DNA of 64,000 nt, taken from NCBI GenBank assembly GCA_000750105.3, contig JPHH03000065.1, positions 1-64,000 on the forward strand, given 5' to 3'. Below are positions 10,837 to 22,327 of the stretch, in pieces (position 1 is the stretch's first letter; the number at the start of each line of letters is the position of its first letter). The position numbers and the translations under genes are program-made. Below the pieces are notes generated by a model. It saw only the letters and a program-made list of their open reading frames with translations. It was not told where the DNA came from and searched no databases. This DNA is from Tolypocladium sp. Sup5 PDA-1. Lineage: Eukaryota > Ascomycota > Sordariomycetes > Hypocreales > Ophiocordycipitaceae.

Positions 10837-11375
10837 GTTGGCGATGAAGAAGAAGCAGCGATAGCAGGTCTCTGACGGCACAGATGCGCAGCTTTGAAAG
10901 GGAATCGTCTTGTCTTTCTTTCGATGCCCCGCGGTCTCGCTCGTGTGTGCTTGGGGAGAGAAAAATCTACCCCACAGACGTGGCTGGTGCGTTTGCGGGC
11001 GACTGTGGCTGGAGCGCCTATCACATGCCCGACTGACAGCGGGAAGGGCTGTGGCTATGCCGTCACCGGCCTAGACCCGTGCCTTTGGCCGAGGGCCATG
11101 TGCTCCGCGACGACGAATCGACGGTCTGGCAATGTAATCTCTTCATCTGCGTCGACGGCGTCAATCATCGTGCCCTTCCGACCGCGACCCTGAATGCTGG
11201 TCGACCTGGCGCCTCGCAGCCTCCCATCACCGCCAGCATCACCGATGCGCCGCCGCTCGTGACGCCCGCCGCGAACCTCGTCCTGCCCCCTCACCCTACT
11301 CCCTGCCGAGCGAGCGAGCGAGCGAGCGTGGACTGGGCCGTCGTCGTGTGATATTGCCGCGTCAGCCGTCCAGCC
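10837..11375. promoter_or_regulatory. Divergent intergenic region, DPH3 / peroxisomal ABC transporter
   Basis: A 539-bp spacer between divergent genes, holding both promoters. A short GCGA repeat (about 11311-11328) lies 50 bp upstream of the transporter ATG. I recognise no oleate-response or other named site with confidence. Confidence 0.45.
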
Positions 11376-13685
11376 ATGGCATCGCAGTCCAAGTTCGGCC
11401 TGCCGGGCGACCGCACCGTCCGCAGCATCGTGTCCAACCTCACGCGGCTGTACCTGTCCAACCGCACGCGCATCTCGCGCGCCGTCTGGATCACCCTCTT
11501 CGTCGCCCTCGTCAACCGCGTGCGCCATGCCATCGCCGAGCAAAAGGCCGCCTCCGCGCGCGAGGCCAACCAGCGCACCGCCCGCCGCGGCACCGTGTCG
11601 TCGTCCGGCGAGGAGACGCCCAAGAAGAAGGTCGCGCTGGACCGCGAGTTCTTCCGCGCCCTGCTGCGGTTGATGCGCATCGTGATACCAGGCTGGCGCA
11701 CCAAGGAGACGCGCCTGCTGATTAGCCACACCTTCTTCCTGGTGCTGCGGACGCTCATCAGCCTGCGCGTCGCCGAGATGGACGGCGCCATTGTCAAGGC
11801 GCTGGTCAAGGGCAACGGCAAGGAGTTTCTGAAGAATATCGTGTGGTGGATGCTCATCGCGGTGCCCGCGACCTTTACCAACTCCATGGTGAGATTGCTC
11901 CCACGAACGCCGGCGACCGGGCATACAGAGGCTAATATTCCCGCAGCTGTCATATCACCAAGCAGAGCTGTCTCTAAAGTACCGCACACGGCTAACGCAG
12001 CACATCCACGACAAGTATCTGTCCAAGCTGACCTTTTACGGCATCTCGGCGCTCGACGACCGGATAAAGAACCCCGACCAGCTGATTGCCGTGGATGTTT
12101 CCAAGTTCTCCAACAGCCTGGCCGAGCTGTACAGCAACTTGGCCAAGCCCTTGCTCGACATGGTATGCCGCCTCCCCCCGTGACGCTCGCCCGCTGACCC
12201 CTTTGCTGACCCCCGCCAGACCATCTACACCTACTCCCTGTCCAAGAGCGTCGGCGGAGAAGGCGTCGTCTTCATGTCGCTGCTGGTCCAGGTCTCGGCA
12301 AACGTCCTGCGCGTGCTGACCCCTCCGTTTGGCAAATACGTCGCCGACGAGGCTCGGCTCGAGGGCGAGTTCCGGTTCCAGCATTCCCGCCTGATAGACT
12401 ACAGCGAAGAGGTGGCGCTCTACGCGGGCCACGACGCGGAAAAGGACACCCTGGACAAGGGCTACTTCACGCTCATCAAGCACGTCAACTACATCCTCCG
12501 GCAGCGCTTCTACCACGGCTTCATGGAGGACTTTGTCATCAAGTACTTCTGGGGCGCCCTGGGCCTGCTGCTCTGCAGCGTGCCCGTCTTCATCAAGATC
12601 CCCGGGCAGGTCGCGATGAACATGGGAGACAGGACCGAGTCGTTTGTGACCAACAGGCGGATGCTCCTGTCTGCGTCGGATGCGTTTGGACGAATCATGT
12701 TCTCGTACAGGGAAATCATGGAGCTGGCTGGCTACACCTCTCGAGTCGCCTCGCTGCTGGACGTCATGGACGATATCCAGTCTGGCCACTTCGAAAAGAA
12801 GCTGGTCTCGTCCTCGGGCATCGAGGGCAACGAGGCCGTGCTGCAGGGCCGCGGTACGATCCACAGCAGCAAGGACATTACCTTTATCGACGTGTAAGTT
12901 GCCCCATCGCGATCAGAAACAACTGCGCAGTGAGCTGACGTCTACAAAGGCCGATTGTCTCCCCCAACGGAGACGTCCTCGTCAAGGCCCTCTCCTTCTC
13001 CCTCCAGTACGGCGACCACCTCCTCGTCGTCGGCCCCAACGGCTGCGGCAAGTCGTCCCTCTTCCGCATCCTCGGCGGCCTCTGGCCCGTCTACGGCGGC
13101 ACCGTCTACAAGCCCCCCTTCAGCGCCATCTTCTACATCCCCCAGCGCCCGTACCTCTCGCGCGGCTCGCTCCGCCAGCAGATCATATACCCCGACTCCC
13201 TGCGGCAGATGCGCGCCCGCGGCGTCACCGACGCGGACCTGCTCTCCATGCTCAAGATCCTCGGGCTCGAGCACCTCGTCGAGCTGTACGACGAGGGCTG
13301 GGATGCCGAGGCCGAGTGGCGCGACGTGCTCTCGGGCGGCCTGCAGCAGCGCGTGGCCATGGCGCGGCTCTTCTACCACCGCCCGCAGTACGCCATCCTC
13401 GACGAGTGCACGAGCAGCGTGACGCTCGACACGGAGAAGGTCATGTACGACAACGCCAAGGCGCTGGGCATCACCCTCATGACCGTCAGCCACCGCCGCA
13501 GCCTGTGGAAGTACCACACGCACATCCTGCAGTTTGACGGGCAGGGCAACTACGTGTTTACGAAGCTTGACGCGGACAGGCGGATGAAGCTCGAGGATGA
13601 GCGGGAGGAGCTCGAGGTGAAGCTGAGGCAGGTGCCCGAGCTGGAGCGGAGGATGGAGGAGCTGGCGGCTTTGCAGAGAGGATAA
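11376..13685 (+). CDS. Peroxisomal long-chain fatty acid ABC half-transporter (ABCD family)
   Basis: ABCD half-transporters (yeast Pxa1/Pxa2, human ALDP) dimerise in the peroxisomal membrane and import acyl-CoA for beta-oxidation. Four exons (11376-11888, 11947-12162, 12220-12893, 12950-13685) with introns of 58, 57 and 56 nt give 712 residues. An N-terminal basic region is followed by the membrane domain (ISHTFFLVLRTLISL, WWMLIAVPATF, and the EAA-like stretch SDAFGRIMFSYREIMELAGY). One ATPase domain follows: Walker A GPNGCGKSS at about residues 496-504, signature LSGGLQQR at about 595 (the usual Glu/Gln position is Leu-Gln), Walker B YAILDECTSSV, and a short coiled tail. I cannot decide between the Pxa1 and Pxa2 orthologue from sequence alone. 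Family assignment is secure. Confidence 0.93.
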
Positions 13686-14265
13686 ATGGAGGATGGCGAG
13701 AGCAGGAGATATCACACCGGGATTTGAACTATTTGTGGTAACACAGGAGAGATACACCGGCATCAAATATGTACAACACAGCCGTTTAGATGACCCGGCT
13801 CCTGGGACGTTGGTCCAACAAGACGATTGCCCCTAGAGCATCTCGTGTCTCCGCCGCTCCTCGAGCCGGCCTGTTTTCTGTTTCTTCGTCACCAGGCGGT
13901 ATCAATGCGCCTTATTCTCTGTCCCTTGATCTCTGTCCAACAGAGAGATATCTGATATTCTGCCACATCCATCTCTATCTATACAATAGGAAAGCAAGCA
14001 CGCTCAAGCCAGACCTGCAAAACCCAACATCACTCACAGTCCGCAACCTCCGGCATCCGGCTCGGATGAAACCGACAACTCTCCCTGTGCGCGCTGTTGT
14101 CCCTCGCCAGGATCTGCCTGTGATCCGCACCGCAATCGTAGCAAAATTCGTGTTTGCAACTGGTGCCTGCGAGTTGTCAGCCACAGACTGCGCGAGGTAT
14201 TCCCCCTGGCGGGTGTGTGTGTGTGTGTGTGTGTGTGACATTGTCGTCGAGCGGTTTGAGGTCCG
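13686..14265. other. Convergent intergenic region
   Basis: A 580-bp region between the convergent 3' ends of the ABC transporter and the RBR ligase. It holds a GT dinucleotide repeat (14213-14237) that lies within about 30 bp of the RBR stop codon, so it is probably in that gene's 3' UTR as (AC)n. No gene is seen. Confidence 0.5.
14213..14237. repeat. (GT)12 microsatellite
   Basis: An uninterrupted alternating GT tract of about 25 bp, immediately downstream of the RBR ligase stop codon on the opposite strand. Such tracts are length-polymorphic and could serve as a strain marker. Confidence 0.9.
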
Positions 14266-16465
14266 CTAGAAGCGGTAGTTGATGCAGTTGATGCTGTGAC
14301 CGCCGGTCCACGTCTCGTGGCAGGACCAGCAGAACTCGTGGCGACACTTGATGCCTGCGATGGTTGTTGGTTTCGACTTGCTTGGGTGGGATATGTGATG
14401 TGGAGGAGGGTTGGACCTTGCGTGGGGATGGGGATAGGGATATGAAGACGATTCTAAGCGGAACAGGGGAAACTTACAAGTCATGTGTGAACTGTGAAAA
14501 ACATGTTAGCCAAATGACTCAGATGGTGTTACAGATGCTGGACACGCACCAGCCCTCGTTCTTCTCAATCGCCCACCCGCACCCCGGACAAGGCCTCGTC
14601 GTCTTGCTAACCGTCTCCCGGCTCTGCCTCTCCTCCCTCTGCCTCCGCGCAATGATCCGCCGCGCCAGGGCCGCCGCCTTGATCGCCCGCTCCCGCTCCT
14701 CGTGGCACCTCTCCTCGCGCCGGCGCGTCTCGGCCCGGTCCTCCGCCAGCAGCCCCTGGGCCATGGCCCTGTCGGCGTCCACCTGCGCCCTCTGCGCCTG
14801 CGACAGCTCCTCGTTCTCCATCTCGATCCGGGAGCGGAAGTTCTCGGGGTCCGCGAGCAGCCGGTCGTACTCGTCGCACGACAGGTTCTCGTGCCAGGGG
14901 ACGTTGTGCTGGAAGCAGGACCGGTGGTCGCAGTGTAGGCACCTTACGATCGGCTGTTCCCGGCCGGACTCGTGGATCTGGCCGGAGCCGCAGCCGGATG
15001 TACACCAAATGAAGTTTACTGCTTGAGACATGGCAGCCCTCAGAGCCAGGGTCTCGTATCTAAGGTGCTGCTGTTAGCCTTCTCGTCCCGGGTCAACGTA
15101 CACAGCAGCACCTACCGTAGGAAAGTCGCCGCATCCGCGAAGCGCTGAATGTCGACATACTCCAGCAGCTCCTTGCACTCTGGACAGCGAATCTCGGTCC
15201 AAAGCCTGTTGTTCAAATCACACTTGATGGACATACTCACACAGTCTAAGCACGTTGAAGGGGGGTGCTTGCAGGTCGCCGTCAAGGAGAAGCGAGGAAA
15301 CAAGGCCACCTCCTTGGTCTCCATGCAGACGGCACAGTCGCGCTCGCCACTGAGGTGCTCTGCCGGGGTTCGTTGACGAGTGACGACGATACAGGGGGCA
15401 TCTGCCGCCTTTGAATACCGCTGTCCAAAGCTGGGGAAGAAATCTTCTCAGTACGGCTCGGCAATAAAGAGATTCAAGGAAACAATAAGAAGCAAAATGC
15501 CAGTAACAGCACAGCCTGGAGAGAGCATGAGCTTGGGCTCTGCCATCATCTAAAAGGCGCCTGGCATACGGGAAAGTGACAGAGACGACGACTCGGGGCG
15601 CCTACCTGAAATCATCAGCTAACTCGCCTCCATTATCACCGCATTGATCCAGCCGACGGAGATACGCCACCGTCATGGCAAGATCCTGCTGCTCACAGAG
15701 GGCAACGTACGGGTTTGTAGAGGCAGAGTCATCGGAGACGGTCCTAACCTCCTGAGTGGCTGGAGGTGGTGGCGTCTCGGGTTCGTCTCCAGAGTCGAAG
15801 CCGGCGAGGATGGAGGAGGGAACCGGGCCATAGCCAGGCTCCCTCGCTGGCGTCGTTCGCGCTGGAGGCGCTTGTGATTCTGAGAGGTGGTTGGAGGTCG
15901 ATGTTGGCGTGGTTGTGCTGAAATCGTCGTTGAGGAGGTCCGAGTTAGGTTGATACCGAAACTTGGGCCGTGAAGATTGCTCATCAGACGGCCCTGGTTC
16001 GTCCATAGGAGGGTTGCTGTCTGGAGTATCTGGTTCCGTGGTGCCTCGAGCGGCCGCTTTCGCCTCCTCATCCGTCTCCTCGTCATCCACGAGCCAGATG
16101 GACTCGTCGTCCCCTCCAAAGCCCTCCATAATAGCAGGATTCACCCTGTAGTAGCGTGACATGTTGGAGCCGAGCATATCGCTCTTCGCCACCGATGCCT
16201 CGGTAAAGGGCACGTATTTGGGCGTAAACGGATCAGGGTCCTGCTCGTCTTCCGGCTCGGGTTCCGGCTCCGGATCCTCCTGAAATCGCAGCTGGCTCGC
16301 CTCCGCCTCCGAGGGCACGATTGGCTGTTCGGTTTGTATTGAGGGCTCGCGAGAATGGGGCTTTATGCTCGTACTGGGGTCGTTGGTGGCGGGCGAGCTG
16401 AGCGTCTTGGGGGACTTGCGCCCACGGAGAGCAGCTTCGGCCTTTTTCTTGAGTGACTGAAACAT
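14266..16465 (-). CDS. RBR-type E3 ubiquitin ligase (RING1-IBR-RING2)
   Basis: RBR ligases pass ubiquitin through a RING2 cysteine thioester. I model five exons (15606-16465, 15116-15430, 14550-15059, 14478-14491, 14266-14354) with introns of 175, 56, 58 and 123 nt; the sum is 595 codons without a break. Residues 1-300 are acidic, Ser/Pro-rich and disordered. RING1 begins near residue 319 (CAVC, CKHP, CLDC, CPEC). The IBR (WCTSGCGSG, CLHC, SCFQHNVPWHENLSCDEY) is followed by a long charged helix and RING2 (CPGCGW, then the catalytic GCSHMTC, then CRHEFCWSC). The catalytic Cys, about residue 562, has its codon split by intron 3, and the HMT that follows sits on a 14-nt exon. Start chosen at the ATG at 16465. 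Substrate unknown. Confidence 0.88.
14478..14491 (-). other. 14-nt microexon of the RBR ligase
   Basis: The exon is bounded by CACAG on its 5' side and GTAAG on its 3' side (minus strand). Including it completes the RING2 signature Gly-Cys-x-His-Met-x-Cys; omitting it removes the catalytic cysteine codon and shifts the frame. Evidence is splice-site quality plus exact restoration of a family-defining motif. Confidence 0.85.
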
Positions 16466-17350
16466 GCTGCGACCGCAACGGTCTCGTGGAGACGGAGAAA
16501 GGCAAAGCAAAAAAGGTCAACAGTGTCGCGGAGGCATGGTATGAGCCGGAAACGAGGGCGGGAGAGAGGTGTCTGTCGAGCTGAACCGAGAGGTGTAAGA
16601 CGATGGGGGCGTTTGCTCACCGATGCTGTCACCTGACTGGCCAATCTGGAACAAGAATGTTCGATGAGCGACGTGAACATGAAGCCAACCTGCTCAGGGG
16701 AACTCGTGTGAACGAATGATGGCATTGACTCTCAATCACATCCATCCAATGGATTACGGCCAGCGGAAGGCACCTACGAGTAGCCTGCGCCCGCTGAAGC
16801 TGCTGCGCCCCGCCATCGCCATGGGGCTCTCCCCGCCCGGACGCCCTGTTTTAGGCGGGTCGATCGTGCCTGGGCAGCTTCTAGCGCACTCCCAGGCACC
16901 GGACCCTGCTCCCCCCAGCCGTCCAGGCTGTACCTGTACTTCCATCGTACTTCGTGCTTCAACGTCCACCAGTCGCAACACCATCCATGGATACGTGCAT
17001 CTTCAGCCGCAACAGGAGCCCAGGCAGGCTGCAGTGTCCGGGGCTATGGATTTCCGAGGCTCTTTACTGGCACCACGTGTTCCAGGAGGAAGTGCATCAC
17101 GGGCGGCGGAACGTCCACCGTCCTGGCATCCGCGCGCCCGTGTAAGTGCTTCGCGTGGTGTGAGTTGTCTCTAGTATTGTTTAATCAATATTATTGTCCC
17201 CAACGCAGTCCAGGGTATTGCGAATAAACCAAATGTGCATACCCGGTCCGAATTGGACCCAATTGCCTGATATCTTGCCCCATGATGGGATTCTACAAGT
17301 ACATCATCGCCTTGTCCAGCATCGTCCCAAGCCCAGCAATAATCCTCTCC
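16466..17350. other. Intergenic region, tandem minus-strand genes
   Basis: This 885-bp stretch holds the RBR promoter and the 3' flank of the next gene. The ORF at 16716-17174 (+) has no conserved content. At 17293-17350 the minus strand carries an out-of-frame but protein-like continuation of the coiled-coil gene (see findings). Confidence 0.45.
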
Positions 17351-19183
17351 TCATCCCCAACGAAACGACGAGGTCCAACTGCTCTCCGACCTCTCGCTCT
17401 TCGCCCCGAAATACAGCTGCGAGACAATCGTCCTGTCCCCACTGTCCACAAACTTCTTGCGCCTCTCCTCCGGCCCCCACGCCACCAGCATCCGCTGCCT
17501 CCGCACCGTCATGGGCTCCTTGATGGCGTCCCGCTGCCCAATCTGCCGCATGCACAGCGCCGGCACCACAGTGCATATGTTGACCAGGTGGTGGTGCAGC
17601 TCCGTCTTCGACGGCTGCGGGTCCAGCTTGGCCAGGCTGAACGCCTTGCGGTTCTGCAGGATGTTGCGGCAGTCAAGCTTGTCGAGCACGGCGATGAACT
17701 CGGGCGACGCGATGAGTTGGCTGTTGGAGCCCCAGGCCATGAATGGGTTCGCGTCGAGGTAGAAGTGGTGAGTCGATACCTGGAACTTTTCGTAGAGCTT
17801 CATCGCAGGCTCAATGCAGTGGTTTTCGATGCCCTCGCAGAGCCACTGCGTCTTGTCTTTCTTGCAAAACACTTTGAGGACCGACCCCAGTTCCAATGTC
17901 ATGTCCTTGCGGCGTCTCTCACGGACAGACTTGAACTGGGGCGCACTGAGCAGGGCATTGTATGCTTCGGCGGTCCATGTGCGGACCGAGAATAGATCTA
18001 CATGTTGCTGTCAGCGTCCACATTCACCTCGATGGAGGGACAGACCGGCTCACCCCTCTTGGGCTCAACTGTAGTCTGCAACAGGTTCTCCACAAAGCTG
18101 ATGATTTCCGTGTAATGCTGAATCGACCCGTAGAGAATCTTTTGAAAGATGTTGTCGTGCAGGTAGCGCAGTATTACACCCACGATAATGTCCTCGTCCG
18201 TCTCGGGCAGCATCGATGCGTGAACCAGGTCGGGATACTGACGAAGAGTCTTTTTGAACCTCATGGCATCAGAGGGCCGATGGCGGGCGTGGGACATGAT
18301 CTCTTCGGTACCGACAGTGACGTCGTCCAGCACGGGGTCCATGAGCTTCTGAACCCAGTCCTGGACGCCTTCAACCAGGTCATCGTACTCCTGCAGTGTC
18401 CAGTGAGCAAACGTACACTTCTTGTGTGTCACTATGACTTACTCGTCCAACTTCCTCGGGCGTCATATCTTTGCGATAGGGCTGGAGACTGAAAATGTGC
18501 GACTGCGCGTCGCTCAGCTGCTCCTTGAGAAAGCGCTTCTCGTCCCGCAGCTTCTCAATCTCCTTGGTGAGGGCCCGCGTGTCCTTGGAGATGTCGCTCA
18601 TGCCAGCGTCGACGAGCTGCTTCATTTCGACTACCCGCTCCGAGGCCCGCTCGGCTTTCTCCTCGGCAATCTGGCGCTCCCTGGTGAGGGCGTTGATGGT
18701 CGCGTAGAGTTCTTGGATGATGTGTGCCTGGTTGAGAGCGGCGCCGCCACCGAAGCCCATGCCCCCGAATTCTTGCGTGTCTCCAAAGTCTGCTTCGAAG
18801 CTCTTGGCGCCGATGCCGAAATCATCTAGGGATGCCGACCTGGAGCGCGAGCGGACTCTGGAGTCGTCTGGGTGTTCTTCCTCGGTGCCGCCCTCGTCCA
18901 TGTCTTCGTGGACAACGTCTCGAGCGTCGATTGGCATGCTGTACTTGCGAACAGGTACCTGCTCTAGGGGGAGTGAATCAGACTTGTGCTGCGCTGTGAA
19001 TTGGTGCGAGTCTTCCTGAGCCCCGTCGCCTGTTTCTGTTTCCGTTTGCCTGGTCCCATCGTGAGCCTTTGGGGGTTTTGGCGGCGGCTTCGTCCTGTCC
19101 TTGGCTGCGGCTGCTTCGCTATAAGACACCTTGACGCGCATGCTGCCCAGGGGAATTGTGCCGGGTCCGGTTCCTGACGACAT
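17351..19183 (-). CDS. Uncharacterised acidic coiled-coil protein
   Basis: Three exons (18443-19183, 18054-18390, 17351-17997) with introns of 52 nt (18391-18442) and 56 nt (17998-18053) give 574 residues. Residues 1-130 are disordered and rich in Lys, Pro, Ser and Glu (KPPPKPPKAHDGTRQTE). A coiled coil spans about residues 165-235 (ELYATINALTRERQIAEEKAE...). After it comes a mainly helical region with EEVGREYDDLVEGVQDWV, ETDEDIIVGVILRYLHDNIF and YGSIQHYTEIISFVENLLQ. Similar proteins of unknown function are, to my knowledge, expanded in Sordariomycetes. The start is the ATG at 19183; the frame further upstream opens only with a TTG. The last ~12 codons (SSWTSSFRWG then TGA) look abnormal and may reflect a frameshift. 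I assign no function. Confidence 0.75.
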
Positions 19184-20396
19184 GGTGTCTTGACTTGCTG
19201 TTTTCTGCTGGAAGGCGAGGTCCAAGCCAGGTCGAGATATCTCGGCTCAACGGGTGGTTTCAAGCGAGTTCCTGAGCCCAGGGGCACGGTAGTCAAGAGT
19301 AGGGCTGTCAACGACCGTTCGGTCGAGAGTGATATCATACACTGGCAAGGCTCGACGAGGCAACCCTCGAAAGCGAACGCAGATAGAGCCCAGGACCTGC
19401 GCGTAGGGCAGTGCAGCAGCTGGGTCAAACTGCGGCCGTCTGCTGCCGGCAACCATTCCCACGGCCATGCTTGCGCCCCTGTCGAGGTGGGACAGCATGC
19501 GACTATCTGGCTCCGAGATGGATGGGTTGGTGCATGGCTGGCTTGTGGTACCGGTACTCCGCACGAGATCTGGACAAGGGAGGTTGCCCAAGGGAACCTG
19601 CAATTCAGCCCCGGAACGGTGTGGCAGGCGCCGCTAGCCCTGTGACGAGCTGCGGTTGCCTGCCGTCGTCGACGGCATTCATTCAGTGATTCACCACAAG
19701 TCACAAGAGTTGAGCCGCCGCCAACAAACAAGAGTTCAAGCTCTCGTTTGAGAGACGATCAAGCGCTCGTTTGAGAGACAAACTCAAGACCGCGGCCCAA
19801 AACCTGCATTTGCAGCAACTGGCTCGGCGATGGATCACGGCCTGGAGCTGCGGCTTTCAGCTCGATTCAGCCACCGCGGCATCAACTGCCATGCCAGTCT
19901 GCCACGCCCTTTCAACCTCTCAAGTTCTCAACGAGGCAGACTCGAGCCATCTGGACTGGTTTCTTCGCTGCCTGCAGCACCCCCCTTGGCGATAACCTAG
20001 TCAACTCCTCCACCACCCTCATGGACTCCCAGCGCTAAAGCAGGGCGAAAGGGCATGCCCAATCAGGGAAGGGAATTCGGCACTGGACGGCAGCCCAGGG
20101 GCTCCTTGTGAGTCGTGCCACACACCTGGCGGCTCTTCTCCCGTCCGCTGCGCCCCGGGTTCTCCAAGGCGCAGGGTGCCTGACACAGGCCGGGTGCGGG
20201 CTGTCCATGAGGTGTACCAAGCACTCGAGGGCATCGTTTGCTCGTACATAATGTCTGCCGATCGAGACTCAAGCTGCTGCCTCTCTTTGTTCTGTACTGC
20301 GTCTGTGCCGTCGTCCCATGTTCATACAGGGAGTTGTTACCGCTTTGCGTCGGCATCCCGTATAAGTGAAGCTGCCCGACAGGGCACAGGATCGCC
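19184..20396. promoter_or_regulatory. Divergent intergenic region, coiled-coil protein / Hsp70-like
   Basis: A 1.2-kb spacer between divergent genes. It holds a 23-bp-period direct repeat (19743-19779) and a TATAAG element at about 20361-20366, some 35 bp upstream of the Hsp70-like ATG, in a position that could serve as a TATA box if the leader is short. No additional gene is seen. Confidence 0.45.
19743..19779. repeat. Two direct copies of a CTCGTTTGAGAGAC unit
   Basis: The 14-bp unit CTCGTTTGAGAGAC occurs at 19743-19756 and 19766-19779, spaced 23 bp start to start. The unit is partly self-complementary (CTCtcaAACGAG on the other strand). It lies in the divergent promoter region and could be a pair of factor-binding sites; this is inference. 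Confidence 0.6.
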
Positions 20397-22327
20397 ATGG
20401 ACTTTGAGAAACTCTCCATCAACGATCGCAAGGTCATCGTGGGCATCGACTTCGGCACCACGTACTCGGGCGTCGCCTGGGCCGAAACCCAGAGACCCGA
20501 CCGGCGGACAGCAGTCACCAGCTGGCCCATCAGCAAGTCGGCCCGCGAGGGCGAGTCCTCGGACAAGGTTCCCACGAAGCTCAGATACGCGGGCAACGAC
20601 GTGCAATGGGGCTTCTCGATCCCCGTCACCGCGCCGCAGGAGGAGGTCATTGAGTGGTTCAAGCTGTGAGACTGATACCGGAGGCATACCCGCTGCGCCA
20701 GGTCTGTTCGTGTGTACTGACAGGTGCATCAGCGATCTGGATCCTTCGCTGCAAAACATTGGCCAGGCCGTCACCACAGACGCCGGCCGCGGCGGCCGCA
20801 ACGCCGAGAAGCTCGTCACCGACTACATGTCCGCCCTGGGCGACCACCTCATGTACACGCTCCGCGAGAAGCTCGGCGACAGCGTCGTCAAGAGCACGCC
20901 CCTCGAGTTCGTCGTCACCGTCCCCGCCATCTGGAGCGACCTCGCCAAGGACAAGACCAAGAAGGCCTGCCAGAGGGCCTCCGGCCTGTCCGCCACCAAG
21001 CAGCCCATCCACCTCGTCTCCGAGCCCGAGGCCGCGGCCATCTACGCGCTCCACGGGCTCGACCCCCACGGGATCATGGTAGACGATACCGTTGTCGTCG
21101 TCGACGCGGGCGGCGGCACCGTCGACCTCATCTCATACACCATCACGGGCCTCAAGCCCATCCTCCAGGTCCAGGAGGCCGCCCCTGGCTCAGGGGCGCT
21201 CTGCGGCTCGACATTTCTCAACATGCGCTTCGCCAAGTTCCTCAAGGCCAAACTCGGAAAGGAGGACGGATTCGACGACGAGGTCCTCGCCGAGGCCATG
21301 GAGGTCTTCGAGAAGAAGGTCAAGCGCCAGTTCACCCTCAGCGCCGCCCCGGACGAGACTTTCACCATCCCCGTCGGCGGCCTCGCCAACAACAAGGCCC
21401 TCGGCATCACGCGCGGACGCTACGCCCTCAAGGCCTCGGACCTGCAGACCATCTTCGAGCCCGTCGTGCTCGAGGTCATCAAGCTCATCAAGGACCAGAT
21501 CACAGCCAGCGCGGTGCCCATCAAGGCGGTCCTCCTCGTCGGCGGCTTCGGCGCCTCCAACTACCTCAAGGAGCGCGTGCGCAACTCTGTCGACCGCCGC
21601 ATCCAGATCATGCAGCCGCCCAACGCCTGGCAGGCCGTCGTCCAGGGCGCCGTCATGAAGGGCCTCGCCAACGGCGCCCCCGAGCAGCTGACCATGGTGC
21701 AGGTGCAGAATCGCAAGGCGCGGAAGCACTACGGCACCGAGTGGCGGACGCGGTTCGATGAGAAGCTGCACCCGCACCTCAAGAGCAAGCGGCAGTGGTG
21801 TGGCCTGGACGGCTGCTACAAGATATACGCCATGGAGTGGTTCATCGTCAGAGTGCGTGTGGCCCTGATTTCCCTCTAGTCAACCGAGAGTGCAGCCAAC
21901 TAACAATCTCTGTTCCCCCGAACCCAGGGCGACCGCGTCTCGGAAAACGAGCCCTTCTTCACCTCCTTTGTCTGGACCGGCCTCGTCAGCCAGGGCCGCA
22001 TCCGCAAGATCAAGATGGACATCTACAGCGACCGCACCCTCCGCGACGCCCCCGTCGCCCGCGACGACAACGTCCACCTGCTGTCCAAGGTCGAGGCCGA
22101 CGTGAGCCACATCCCCGAGCACATGCTCGCCCGCCGCCAAGGCAGCGACGGCCAGTGGTACTACGAGTTGCGCTGCAAGATCGAGGCTGTGTACCTGTCT
22201 GCGTCGACGACGTACACGCTGCTGTATAACAGTACGCTTACCCCCTTTTCCCGCGGGCGGTGGTGCGTTCGCTAACTATCGCGTGTTAGATCAGAGATAC
22301 AACACCGTCACTTGCGAATACGTGTAG
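20397..22327 (+). CDS. Hsp70-like ATPase of the HSPA12 type
   Basis: Four exons (20397-20665, 20733-21852, 21928-22231, 22290-22327) with introns of 67, 75 and 58 nt give 576 residues. The actin-like ATPase fold is evident: phosphate-1 IDFGTTYSGVAWA near residue 18, VTVPAIWSDLAKDKTKKAC, the connecting EPEAAAIYALHG, phosphate-2 VVVVDAGGGTVDLISY, and the adenosine motif VLLVGGFGASNYL. The canonical Hsp70 substrate-binding beta-sandwich and EEVD tail are absent; instead a distinct C-terminal segment follows (PFFTSFVWTG, then KIKMDIY). This architecture matches the HSPA12-like proteins that are multiplied in filamentous fungi. It is unlikely to be a general chaperone; its client and role are unknown. 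All splice joins preserve the frame and the tail ends RYNTVTCEYV. Confidence 0.9.

Noticed and set aside
13711..13745. tRNA T-arm-like GGGATTTGAACT
   Set aside because: The flanking bases do not form a T stem, and no acceptor, D or anticodon arm can be drawn.
15192..15260. Additional short intron inside RING1 of the RBR ligase (GTGAGT after CLDC)
   Set aside because: The only nearby acceptor would make it about 35 nt, and the unspliced frame already gives the correct C-x2-C spacing.
16716..17174. 152-codon plus-strand ORF between the RBR and coiled-coil genes
   Set aside because: Low-complexity, no homology recognised, ends in unrelated frame; treated as intergenic.
19184..19225. Upstream extension of the coiled-coil gene to 19225
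   Set aside because: The codon at 19225 is TTG, not ATG; the first ATG in frame is at 19183.
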